Source: Novilysobacter_A longmucuonensis (lineage in GTDB: Bacteria; Pseudomonadota; Gammaproteobacteria; Xanthomonadales; Xanthomonadaceae). From it: a DNA stretch of 64,000 nt. Made by a program: the position numbers and the translations under genes. Below are positions 35,919 to 44,127 of this stretch, in pieces. The notes beneath the pieces were generated by a model. It saw nothing but the letters and a program-made list of their open reading frames with translations. It was not told the origin of the DNA and ran no database searches. The DNA lies in the NCBI RefSeq assembly GCF_046600735.1, contig NZ_JBJMAW010000002.1, forward strand, positions 248,001 through 312,000, in the 5' to 3' direction. Within the stretch, counting starts at the first letter, position 1; each line of letters opens with the position of its first letter.

Positions 35919-35992
35919 TTAGCGCCCCGCCGCCTCGATCTTCGCAACGTCCAGTTTCTTCATCGGCAGGAAGGCTTGGGTCACCCGGTCAA
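35919..35992 (-). pseudogene. VOC/PhnB-type C-terminal fragment
   Basis: On the minus strand RVTQAFLPMKKLDVAKIEAA ends in TAA. It is clearly the tail of a VOC protein like the intact one at 55509 (AFDAMMTMRKIDIATIEAA). The rest of the gene is missing and the next bases belong to the trmY tail on the other strand. Confidence 0.65.
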
Positions 35993-36111
35993 CGAAGAAG
36001 ACCTTTCACAGCCTGGACCGCCTCGGCGCGACGCGAATCACGTTGGGTAAAACGATGCTGTTCGCCTCGCAGTGCGTCGTGTTGATCCACTACGAGCTGG
36101 ATCAGCGATAA
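35993..36111 (+). pseudogene. trmY 3' fragment
   Basis: The 38 last codons of trmY (KKTFHSLDRLGATRITLGK through VVLIHYELDQR) occur here with few changes from the intact copy at 50565. There is no start or upstream coding part. It abuts the VOC tail. Confidence 0.8.
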
Positions 36112-36265
36112 AAGCCTCGAGAAGAAAACACAGCGGCTCTCCAGCCGACGTGGCGCATACTGGCACGCGGGCGCTTCCTCATCGCACAAGTGAAACCGCC
36201 CTCAGCTGACAGCCTGCTGGTCGGTATGGTCAGCATTCGTCCCAGGAACTACGGAGGATCAAACC

Positions 36266-37912
36266 ATGTCTACTTCCAACCGACTTGCGGCCGCCGTCAC
36301 CGCTGCGCTCCTTGCCGCCACGCTCGGCTTCAGCCCGCCCGGCCACGCCCAGCAAACCCACATGCATGACCAGCAGGCGGTTGATCAGGACGCCCCGATC
36401 GGTGCAGTCGATTTCCGCGTCTCCTGCGACGAGGCCGTGCGCGCCGACTTCGACCGAGCGCTGGGTTTGATGCATCACATGATGTACGAGCAGGCCCGCT
36501 CCGAATTCGAGCAGGTCGCCGCGGCCGACCCCGATTGCGCGATGGCCAACTGGGGTGTCGCAACCACCCTGTTCCAGCCGCTCTGGGGCACCCGGCCGAG
36601 CAGCGAAGAGATCCGACACGGCCGGGATAACGTCCGCAAGGCAATGGCGGCGGACCACGGAACCGAACGCGAACGGCTGCTGATGCAGGCTACCGGGGCG
36701 TTTTTCAGCGAGCCCGATGACGCCACAGTGCGAAGCCGCATCGAGCGCTGGGCCGAGGAGATGCAGCTTGCCTATCAGGCGAACCCGGAAGACGCCGATA
36801 CCGCGGCTTTGTACGCCCTGTCGCGCCTGGCCCTGGCGCAGTGGGCCTCCGAGCCCGACCAACTTCGTGATCAAGCCGAGACGATCCTCCGCACGGTGTG
36901 GCAGCGCAACCCGACCCATCCTGGCGCCGTCCACTACGCGATCCACGCCACCGATGCCAACGGCCATGCCGAAAATGCGCTGGACATGGTCGAGGCCTAC
37001 GCCGACATCGCTCCCCGGGTGCCGCACGCACTGCATATGCCCTCGCACATCTACGTGCGGCTGGGCGACTGGCCGTCGGTGATCGAGTGGAACCGCCGGT
37101 CCGCCGAGGCCGCGCTGCGGCACCCGGTCGGCGATGCGGTGTCGCACCACTACATCCATGCCATCGACTACCTGGCGTACGCCCACCTGCAGCGCGGCGA
37201 GGACGCCCGGGCAGAGGCATTGCACGACCAGGTCAAGGGCCGGGGTCCGTACCAGGCCTCGTTCGTCAGCGCGTACCACGTTGCCGCACTGCCGGCGCGG
37301 CTGGCGGTGGAGCGGCAAAGGTGGGAAGACGCCGCTGCGCTACAGCCGCGCTCTCCGGACTACCTGCCCTGGGACCAGGCGCGATGGCCCGAAGCCCTGA
37401 CCTGGTTCGCGCGTGGGCTCGGCGCCCTGCACACAGGCGACCTGGAGGACGCTCGCGAGGCCGAGCAGCGGCTGCAAACCCTGCGCGACCATGCCCGCGA
37501 CGAGGGCGACGAAAACTTCGCCAACTACATCGAAGTCGACCGGCGGATATTGGCCGGCACACTGGCACAGCAGGAAGGAAGCCCCGAAGAAGCCGTCCGC
37601 CTGATGCGTTCGGCAGCCGAGCTTGAATCCACTACAGATAAGCATCCAGTCACGCCCGGCGCGTTGCTGCCGCCCAACGAAGCCCTCGGCGATCTGCTGC
37701 TTGAACTGGAACGCCCGGAAGAGGCGATGGCGGCGTACCGGACGTCCGACGGGATCTGGCCGGGCCGCTTCAACACGCTGCTGGGCGGTGCCCGGGCTGC
37801 CAAGGCGGCCGGCGATGAAGCCGCGAACCGCGAGTTCAATGCCCGCTTGTTGGAAGTGGCTGGCGGTTCGGAGCGGGATGCAGTGATCCACCACGAGTTG
37901 GATCAGCGATAA
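36266..37912 (+). CDS. Secreted TPR-repeat protein (548 aa)
   Basis: A signal peptide (LAAAVTAALLAATLGFSPPG, cleavage at HAQQT) is followed by HMHDQQAVDQDAP and a run of tetratricopeptide-like helices: ARSEFEQVAAADPDCAMANWG, LALAQWASEPDQLRDQAETIL, AENALDMVEAYADIAPRVPHALHMPSHIY and others. HPGAVHYAIHATD and HALHMPSHIYVRLGDW are typical of this periplasmic family. An upstream GGAGG supports the ATG at 36266. The last ten codons (VIHHELDQR) are nearly identical to the 3' end of trmY, so the natural C-terminus may have been replaced. A strong terminator follows. Confidence 0.85.
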   Translation: MSTSNRLAAAVTAALLAATLGFSPPGHAQQTHMHDQQAVDQDAPIGAVDFRVSCDEAVRADFDRALGLMHHMMYEQARSEFEQVAAADPDCAMANWGVATTLFQPLWGTRPSSEEIRHGRDNVRKAMAADHGTERERLLMQATGAFFSEPDDATVRSRIERWAEEMQLAYQANPEDADTAALYALSRLALAQWASEPDQLRDQAETILRTVWQRNPTHPGAVHYAIHATDANGHAENALDMVEAYADIAPRVPHALHMPSHIYVRLGDWPSVIEWNRRSAEAALRHPVGDAVSHHYIHAIDYLAYAHLQRGEDARAEALHDQVKGRGPYQASFVSAYHVAALPARLAVERQRWEDAAALQPRSPDYLPWDQARWPEALTWFARGLGALHTGDLEDAREAEQRLQTLRDHARDEGDENFANYIEVDRRILAGTLAQQEGSPEEAVRLMRSAAELESTTDKHPVTPGALLPPNEALGDLLLELERPEEAMAAYRTSDGIWPGRFNTLLGGARAAKAAGDEAANREFNARLLEVAGGSERDAVIHHELDQR

Positions 37913-37950
37913 CGGCTTTAGGAAGCAAACGCCAAGGCCGCTGATGACAG

Positions 37951-37976
37951 AAAGCCCCGCTTCGGCGGGGTTTTTG
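37951..37976. terminator. Rho-independent terminator, usable on both strands
   Basis: AAGCCCCGC-TTC-GGCGGGGTTTTT lies after the TPR gene and before the stop of the converging TonB receptor gene. The stem is GC-rich with a T-run on the plus strand and an A-run on the left side. Confidence 0.88.
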
Positions 37977-38047
37977 TTTGGCGGACTGTCTGGAAAGGAG
38001 GCAGCCAAGACGGCTTGACTGCCTCCGTGCCTCCACGATCCCAAAGG

Positions 38048-40663
38048 TCAGAACTTGAACCCCACCCTCGCGTAGTAGAAGCCGCCGTTGAAGCCGTACG
38101 GCGCGTGCACGGGATAGCGCGCGCCGGCGATGCCGGCCCAGGGGTTCTCGTCGGGCACCTTGTCGAACAGGTTCTGCGCGCCGACCTTGAAGTAGAGGCC
38201 TGAGGCGAACGTCCAGCCCACCTCGGCATCCACCGTCACGGCGCTGTCGCCGTAGATCGGCAGGCCGCCGTCCTCCGCGCGTACCACATCGCTGTCGAGG
38301 TGGTCCTCGTAGAACGAACCGAAGTAGTTCACGCGCACGTTGGCACTGAACACCTCGCGCTGGTGGTTGATGCTGAAGTAGCCCTTGGTGCGCGGCAGCG
38401 CCTCCTCGAGCTTCTTGATGCGCGCCTCGGTGATGATGCCGGGCGTGAAACTGTCGACCTCGGTCCGGTTCCAGTTGGCCGCGAGCGAGTACGTGGTCTC
38501 GCCGCCGAAGTGCTCGCTGCTGAAGCTGGTGACGAGGTCCAGGCCGGTGGTCGTGGTGTCGAAATCATTTACGAAGAAGCCCACGCGGCTGAGCGTGGCC
38601 GCCTCCGCCACGCCCGCGGCCACCAGCGCGGCGCGGTCGGCGTCGGTGAGGGTGAAGTCGGTACTGCGCGCGATGCGGTCGGTGACCTCGATGCGGTAGG
38701 CGTCCACCGTGGTCTGCCAGTCTCCGCTGCTCCAGACCAGGCCCAGCGAGGCATTCTTCGACTCCTCGGGCGTGAGCGGTTCGGCGCCATAGAACGCGGC
38801 AACGGGGTCGGTCGGGGGCAGCGTGGCCGTATCGCGCAGTTCGCCATCGATGAACGCGGAGGTGACTTGGCTCACGTTGGACTGGCCCGGCGTGGGCGCA
38901 CGGAAACCCGTGCTGAGCGCGCCGCGCATCGCGAACGTGTCGGTGAAGTCGTAGCGGCTCGTCAGCTTCCAGTTGGTGGTGCCGCCGAAATCGCTGTAGT
39001 CCTCGTGGCGTACCGCCGCGGCCAGCAGGAAGCGCTCGGTCAGGCGCGCCTCGGCATCGATGTACACGGCCCAGTTATCTCGGCTGAAGGTGCCCGCCGT
39101 GCGCGGGTTGAAGCCGGGGAAGCCATTGGAGCCGATGCTGAAGCCCTGCTGCGTGAGCGGGCCGATCGCAAAGGACGCCGGATCGCCCGCGATGATCTCG
39201 AACTCTTCCTCGCGCCATTCCGCGCCCATCGCAAGGCTGATCGGCTCGTCCAGGAAGCCGACCTCCAGGTCGTGACCGAGGTCGAAGTTGACGTTGCGCT
39301 CGGTCTGCACATTGCCGCCGGGGTTGAAGCGAAGACCCTCCGGCTGAGTGGGGCCTTGCGAGGCGTTGACGGTGTTGAGGATGAAGAAGTCGATCTCGTT
39401 GCGGCCATAGGACGCGCTGAAATCCCAGTGCCAGTCCTGGCCCCACATGCCCCGGACGCCGGCGGTGATGGCGCTGTCCTCCATCTCGCCGCCAAAGTTG
39501 GGGGTAAACCCGCCCGGGAACCCGGACAGGAACGTGAAGCAATTGGCCGGCAGCGCCTGTACCTGCGGGCCGACCACGGAATACGGGATCAGGTTGCCGC
39601 TGGCGTCGCGCAGCGTGATCGTCGGGCAGGTCCCGCCGTCGAGCGAGCCGATCAGCAGCGACTCGCCGCCGTCGTTGGAGAACACGCCACCGCGGTTGGT
39701 GGGGTTGCGGTAATAGAAGCCGCCGATCACCTCACGCTCGGCATAGTTGCCGAACAGGTAGAAGTCCACGGCCTCGGTGGACAGGCCCATGTTGGCGACC
39801 AGCTTCACGTCCTTGTCGGTTTCCGGCGAGCCCCAGATCTGGGCGGGGTTGGGGACGTCCGGATAGCCGGCGGCCGCCACCGCGGCGGCATCGTCGCGCT
39901 GCACGCTGCGCGAGGTGGCGTCGGCGGTGCGCCACTCGGCGGTGAACGTGGCGAATCCATTTTCGGTCAGTGGCATGCCGATCTGCGCGGCGTACTGCTG
40001 GGTGAAGCCGTCGCCTTCGTAGTACTGGCCGCCGAAGGCTTCGACCGTTCCGCCCTCGTCCAGGCGCTTGAGCTGGAAGTTAATGACGCCCGCGATCGCG
40101 TCGGAGCCGTACTGCGCCGCCGCGCCGTCACGCAGCACTTCCACCTGCTCCAGCGCGAGCGAGGGGAACACGGAGATGTCCGGGCCCTGCGAGCCGTCCG
40201 ACAGGCCGTGGCCGAGGAAGGTGATGACCGCGGCGCGATGGCGGCGCTTGCCATTGACCAGCACGAGCGTGTTGTCCGGCGGCAGGCCGCGCAGATTGGC
40301 CGGGCGCACCAGCGTGGCGGCGTCGTCGATCGGGATGGTGCTGACGTTGAACGACGGAATCAGTGTGCGCAGCTTGTCGAGCACGTCCACCGAGGGCTGG
40401 TTGTGGAACTCCTCGCCATCGAGGATGTCGATCGGCACGGCCGAAGTCGCTTCCGAGCGCGGCTTGGTGCGCGAACCGAGCACCGAGACAGTCTCGAGCG
40501 TGGTGGTTGCCTCCTCTTCCGCCTGCGGCTGGTCTTGCGCCTGTGCCTGCGCGCTGGCGATGCCTGCGACCGACAGCATCGTGGTGGCCAACGCGAGCCT
40601 GACGCCCGCGGACAGCGAGTGACGCGCGAGGCGGCGCTGCGCGTTCGATTTCGTTCTCATCAA
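38048..40663 (-). CDS. TonB-dependent receptor (871 aa)
   Basis: The start at 40663 gives MMRTKSNAQRRLARHSLS, then a signal peptide (LALATTMLSVAGIASAQAQ). A short TonB-box-like stretch (TTLETVSVLGSR) is followed by a plug domain (about 60-190) with NLRGLPPDNTLVLVNGKRRH and LEQVEVLRDGAAAQYGSDAI. A long 22-strand-type barrel ends ARVGFKF. The DGAAAQYGSDAIAG and ANLRGL words place it with the iron/carbohydrate receptors common in Xanthomonadales and sphingomonads. The ligand is unknown. It is transcribed alone, ending at a shared terminator. Confidence 0.95.
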   Translation of the reverse strand: MMRTKSNAQRRLARHSLSAGVRLALATTMLSVAGIASAQAQAQDQPQAEEEATTTLETVSVLGSRTKPRSEATSAVPIDILDGEEFHNQPSVDVLDKLRTLIPSFNVSTIPIDDAATLVRPANLRGLPPDNTLVLVNGKRRHRAAVITFLGHGLSDGSQGPDISVFPSLALEQVEVLRDGAAAQYGSDAIAGVINFQLKRLDEGGTVEAFGGQYYEGDGFTQQYAAQIGMPLTENGFATFTAEWRTADATSRSVQRDDAAAVAAAGYPDVPNPAQIWGSPETDKDVKLVANMGLSTEAVDFYLFGNYAEREVIGGFYYRNPTNRGGVFSNDGGESLLIGSLDGGTCPTITLRDASGNLIPYSVVGPQVQALPANCFTFLSGFPGGFTPNFGGEMEDSAITAGVRGMWGQDWHWDFSASYGRNEIDFFILNTVNASQGPTQPEGLRFNPGGNVQTERNVNFDLGHDLEVGFLDEPISLAMGAEWREEEFEIIAGDPASFAIGPLTQQGFSIGSNGFPGFNPRTAGTFSRDNWAVYIDAEARLTERFLLAAAVRHEDYSDFGGTTNWKLTSRYDFTDTFAMRGALSTGFRAPTPGQSNVSQVTSAFIDGELRDTATLPPTDPVAAFYGAEPLTPEESKNASLGLVWSSGDWQTTVDAYRIEVTDRIARSTDFTLTDADRAALVAAGVAEAATLSRVGFFVNDFDTTTTGLDLVTSFSSEHFGGETTYSLAANWNRTEVDSFTPGIITEARIKKLEEALPRTKGYFSINHQREVFSANVRVNYFGSFYEDHLDSDVVRAEDGGLPIYGDSAVTVDAEVGWTFASGLYFKVGAQNLFDKVPDENPWAGIAGARYPVHAPYGFNGGFYYARVGFKF

Positions 40664-41156
40664 AATTCCCTCTCACTGATCGGATGGATGGTGGTGTAGC
40701 GACCTTCGGCCGTTCCGTCCCGTGCCCGTCGCGGCTCGGATGGGTCTTAACAGGAAATGAATGTTGGTGGCAAGCAAAACTTTCCGCCAATTTCAGCAAA
40801 GCTTGCGACTGGGGCCAGAAAGGGCTTTTCCGAGTCGTCGCGAGGCGCTGACCGATCAGGAACTTGAATTGATCCGATGGCGGCCGCAACGCCAGCATGC
40901 GCTGGGCTCCGACGGGTTCCGTGCCCCCATCGAAGCTCGGACGACCGCGGAAGCGGGAGATCGGAGCCGCTAGTGCTCGAGGAAAGTGCACTCTGACCCG
41001 TGTTTTGGACCCGTGTTTTGAGCCTGCCTTCACGGGCGCTTCCGTCGGCGGGCGCTGCACTGTGTACCGCGCGCATCCGGATGCTGCCTGGACGACATCC
41101 CATCAGTCCGCCGATGCAGGCAGCGTGCGCTTACCCCAACCGGCCCAGGAGGCACC
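40664..41156. other. Intergenic region with a RAYT relic
   Basis: The spacer between the divergent TonB receptor and OYE genes. Apart from the transposase relic at 40761-40973 it contains no supported gene. A direct repeat, ACCCGTGTTTTG, occurs twice at 40998 and 41010. Confidence 0.6.
40761..40973 (+). pseudogene. RAYT transposase C-terminal relic
   Basis: The open frame ends LTDQELELIR...RQHALGSDGFRAPIEA, which looks like the C-terminal helical end of REP-associated tyrosine transposases (usual pattern LGS..F...IE). No catalytic HUH or Tyr part remains, and there is no start codon in a plausible place. Confidence 0.5.
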
Positions 41157-42254
41157 ATGAACCAATCGCAGGCGCACGCAATCCTGTTCACTCCAACGCG
41201 AATAGGCGGCGTGCCGCTGAAGAACCGGGTTGCGCTGGCCCCGATGACGCGCACCAGCGCCGAGGAGGACGGGCGCCCGACCGACGAGATGGCGCGTTAC
41301 TACGCCCGCTTCGCCCGTGGCTGTTACAGCTTGGTCATCACCGAGGGCGCGTATCCGGACGAGGCGTCCAGCCAGGGCTACCGCGACCAGCCGGGCATCG
41401 CCAACCCGGCGCATGTCGAAGCATGGCGCCGGGTGGTAGACGCCGTGCATCGCGAGGACGGACGCATCTTCATTCAACTGATGCACGCCGGCGCACTGTC
41501 GCAGGGCAACCGCTACACCGACGAGACGATCGGGCCGTCGGCGGTGAAGCCAGTGGGCGCGCAGCTGGACCTATATGGCGGGCACGGCGACTTCGCGACG
41601 CCCCGGTCGATGACGGCGGACGACATTCGCGCAGTGGTCGACGGTTTCGTACAAGCCGCGCGGCGCGCGCGCGAGGCCGGATTCGACGGCGTGGAGATCC
41701 ACGGCGCGAACGGTTATCTGCTAGACCAGTTCCTCAGCGACTACACGAACCAGCGCACGGACGAGTACGGCGGAAGCACGGAGAACCGCGTGCGGTTTCT
41801 GGTGGAGGTCATCGGCGCTGTCCGGGCCGAGGTGGGCGATGGGTATCCAGTGGGCATCCGCATCTCGCAGGGCAAGGTCAACGACTACGACCACAAATGG
41901 GCGGGCGGCGAGCGCGACGCCGAGCTGATCTTCACGCGGATCGCCTCCGCCGGGCCGGCCTTCATCCACATCACCGAATACGACGCGACGCGGCCGGCGT
42001 TCGATGCCGGGGAGACGCTCGCTGAGCTCGCCACGCGCCACGCGCGCGTGCCCGTGATTGCGAACGGTCAGCTCGGCGCGCCGGAGCGGGCCGAGTCGCT
42101 GATCGCGAATGGGCATGCGGAGGTCATCACGCTGGGCAAGTCCGCGCTCGCAAACCCCGACTGGCCCCGTCGCGTGATGGCGGGAGAACCGATCGAGGAG
42201 TTCGACTTCTCAGTCCTGCAGCCGCAGGCGAACATCAAGGAGCACGAGCTCTAG
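41157..42254 (+). CDS. Old Yellow Enzyme-type NADH:flavin oxidoreductase (365 aa)
   Basis: An FMN TIM-barrel enzyme reducing activated C=C bonds with NAD(P)H. Visible are NRVALAPMTRTSA at the first strand, VITEGAYPD, IFIQLMHAGAL, and the OYE signature GVEIHGANGYLLDQFLSDYTN followed by RTDEYGGSTENRVRF. The catalytic region retains HGAN (His/Asn pair). A GGAGG site precedes the ATG at 41157. The length is normal, and the protein is cytoplasmic. The physiological substrate is not evident; glutathione-transferase and SnoaL genes follow on the other strand. Confidence 0.93.
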   Translation: MNQSQAHAILFTPTRIGGVPLKNRVALAPMTRTSAEEDGRPTDEMARYYARFARGCYSLVITEGAYPDEASSQGYRDQPGIANPAHVEAWRRVVDAVHREDGRIFIQLMHAGALSQGNRYTDETIGPSAVKPVGAQLDLYGGHGDFATPRSMTADDIRAVVDGFVQAARRAREAGFDGVEIHGANGYLLDQFLSDYTNQRTDEYGGSTENRVRFLVEVIGAVRAEVGDGYPVGIRISQGKVNDYDHKWAGGERDAELIFTRIASAGPAFIHITEYDATRPAFDAGETLAELATRHARVPVIANGQLGAPERAESLIANGHAEVITLGKSALANPDWPRRVMAGEPIEEFDFSVLQPQANIKEHEL

Positions 42255-42389
42255 GAAACCTGGGAGACGCGTCCGTGCCATACAACCCAACGGTGCAGAG
42301 CGCGGCGGTCACCAGGTGCTTCTCTTTGGGTGTGGCCATTCCTTCCCTAGGCGTTTCCGTTCAGCGACATCAGCGCGCCGGTTGCCGGT

Positions 42390-42761
42390 TTATGGCCGAT
42401 CTCCCGAGTCCACTGGCGGCTTCACCGTGTAATGGATCGTCATCGCGCGGATCAGCCCGTCGTGCACTCAATAGGAATCCGCCCCGTCGTCGATGCGCCC
42501 GCGGTCCGACGACGCCGTCCACTCGAGGAAGCCGAGTTCGCCGTGGCACAGTCGCGTCCGATACTCGTACCCGCTCTCTCCGAGCTGCTCCTGCAGCAGG
42601 CGCGCCGCGTCACGGATGCCGGCATGGCCGCGGAACACGCCGTAGGTCGTCATGAGCACGCAGTCCGGCGCGAAGTTGCGGTCGATGTCAATCTCGATGC
42701 CGCCCTGTTGCGCAAGCGATAGATGGTCGTTCACGACCTTGGCAGTCGAGCGTGTGCTCAT
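42390..42761 (-). pseudogene. SnoaL-like protein interrupted by an in-frame TGA
   Basis: From the ATG at 42761 the frame reads an NTF2/SnoaL-like protein (VNDHLSLAQQGGIEIDIDRNF, MTTYGVFRGHAGIRDAARLL, RTRLCHGELGFLEWTA) up to DDGADSY, then TGA at 42468-42470. The same frame goes on with VHDGLIRAMTIHYTV, the last strand of the fold, and stops at 42390. A single nonsense codon therefore removes the final beta-strand; the truncated 97-residue form may not fold. Confidence 0.72.
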
Positions 42762-42823
42762 GCGGCACTCCGACAGGCGGGACGCCGATGCTACGCACGC
42801 TCGGCGTTACGGCGTGTGGGGCC

Positions 42824-43459
42824 TCAACCCGCCTGGCTGCCCAACGCCGCAAACGCGGCGGCGATGGTGGGCGGAGCCGTGGGACGGGCGTACATCGTCG
42901 TCAGGTACTCCCTAAGCCTCGGCGCGCCGCCGAGCATCTCCGCTTCGTTCGCCCAGTCGAGCGTGTACGCGGCGTTGAGGTCGGCCACACTGAGCCGATC
43001 GCCCGCCATGAACTCGCGCCCTTCCATGTGCCGCTCGAGCACGGCCACCATCTGCCGGCACTCCTGCCGGGCCAGGTCGACATCCTGGGGCAGCCGTTTG
43101 TCTTCCGGATAGATGAACGTGTGGCGCGCGATGCGCCACAGGGGCTGCTCGATCTCGGTCACCAGGAAGAAGATCCAGCGGTACATCTGGCCCCTGTCCT
43201 CCACCGTCTCCGGGATGAGCCCCGCCTCGGGGTGCTTGTCGGCCAGGTAGAGCTGGATGGCGGCCGATTCGGTCAGGACGACATCGCCATCGACCAGCAC
43301 CGGGACCTTGGCGGCGGGGTTGAGGTCGCGGAACGGGGGTCGCCCGGCCTCACCCTGCAGAAGGTCCACCGGGTGCGACTCGTACTCCAGGCCCAGCTCG
43401 TTGAGCACCCAGATGACGCGCAGGGCGCGGGTCGGGGGTGTTCCGTAGAGTTTGATCAT
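42824..43459 (-). CDS. Glutathione S-transferase family protein (211 aa)
   Basis: The start at 43459 gives MIKLYGTPPTRALRVIWVLNELGLEYE, a GST thioredoxin-like N-domain. VPVLVDGDVVLTESAAIQLYLADKHPE contains the cis-Pro and the ESxAI glutathione-binding motif. The all-helical C-domain has GREFMAGDRLSVADLNAAYTLDW. It conjugates or isomerises electrophiles with glutathione in the cytoplasm. Length is normal. Longer upstream frames have no family match. It is monocistronic. Confidence 0.92.
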   Translation of the reverse strand: MIKLYGTPPTRALRVIWVLNELGLEYESHPVDLLQGEAGRPPFRDLNPAAKVPVLVDGDVVLTESAAIQLYLADKHPEAGLIPETVEDRGQMYRWIFFLVTEIEQPLWRIARHTFIYPEDKRLPQDVDLARQECRQMVAVLERHMEGREFMAGDRLSVADLNAAYTLDWANEAEMLGGAPRLREYLTTMYARPTAPPTIAAAFAALGSQAG

Positions 43460-43731
43460 GTCGGGCTCCATCGATCTGTGGGAAGGGCTTTCCAGATAGA
43501 CGAGCGAGGCACTGCGAAATCGACAGGGCGATGCGGGGGCGCTCGGACGCTTGGCGGACACGCTAGCAGTCACGTTCCAGATCCGCGCGATCACATCCCT
43601 ATGCCGCAGCGCTGGTAGCGGACGTCGGCCCGTCAGGGGAACGCACAAGTCGACGTAATCGGCGCGGTTCGCGTTCCCACCGTTCGACTTTGCCACCCTA
43701 AGGGGACCGACGGGCGTTCGCTGCACCCGTA

Positions 43732-43777
43732 AAGGGGACGGAGGTAATTATGTGAGCTTAACTGCCTCCGTCCCCTT
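43732..43777. repeat. Perfect 13-base inverted repeat of GGGGACGGAGG type
   Basis: AAGGGGACGGAGG and CCTCCGTCCCCTT flank a 20-base A/T-rich loop (TAATTATGTGAGCTTAACTG). A second partial copy of the arm follows at 43785. The same arms recur at 47988 and around 52205-52290, all near broken transposase pieces. Confidence 0.75.
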
Positions 43778-43829
43778 ATCGAGGGTCCCCTTATCGAGGC
43801 GACAGCGCGGTGATCGATATTCCTCGGCC

Positions 43830-43945
43830 ACTCGGTCAGCGCATGCACCGACGAGGAAGTCGTTGTCACCACCAGCCTGCAGGCCGACCAACTGACCGCC
43901 CACCGCGAGCGCTTCCCGGCGATGCTCGATGGCGATGTGTTCCGG
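43830..43945 (+). pseudogene. Unidentified C-terminal fragment
   Basis: One frame reads IFLGHSVSACTDEEVV, then TTSLQADQLTAHRERFPA and MLDGDVFRMS with a stop. It has protein-like composition but no start. It may be the end of a lost gene; no family was recognised. Confidence 0.3.
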
Positions 43946-43989
43946 ATGTCCTGATCCAGTCGGACACGCCGGGCGGACACGTCAATCGG

Positions 43990-44028
43990 ACACCGGGCGG
44001 CGCGCGCTCTGAGGACGAAGGTTCGCAT
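43990..44028 (-). pseudogene. trmY 5' fragment
   Basis: From an ATG at 44028 the frame gives MRTFVLRARAA, identical to the first 11 residues of the intact TrmY at 50565 but with different codons. Homology then stops. Together with the tail at 35993 it shows that another trmY-like gene was broken up in this genome. Confidence 0.6.
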
Positions 44029-44127
44029 GGCTGTCCGGCCGGTGGGACGTCCGCACGACGCGAGACGTGCGGCGCGCCCAATGTCCCCACAAACCGGGAT
44101 CGGGGTCGACCTGACGCCCCTTCTCGC

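Noticed and set aside
38300..40699. A 799-codon open frame on the plus strand.
   Set aside because: It is antisense to the complete TonB receptor gene and its translation is low-complexity Arg/Gly/Val-rich, as is usual for shadows in GC-rich DNA. The same applies to 2783-4066 and 46048-48111.
42468..42470. Selenocysteine at the TGA in the SnoaL-like gene.
   Set aside because: The family has no Cys or Sec at this site and there is no visible SECIS hairpin. A nonsense mutation is simpler.
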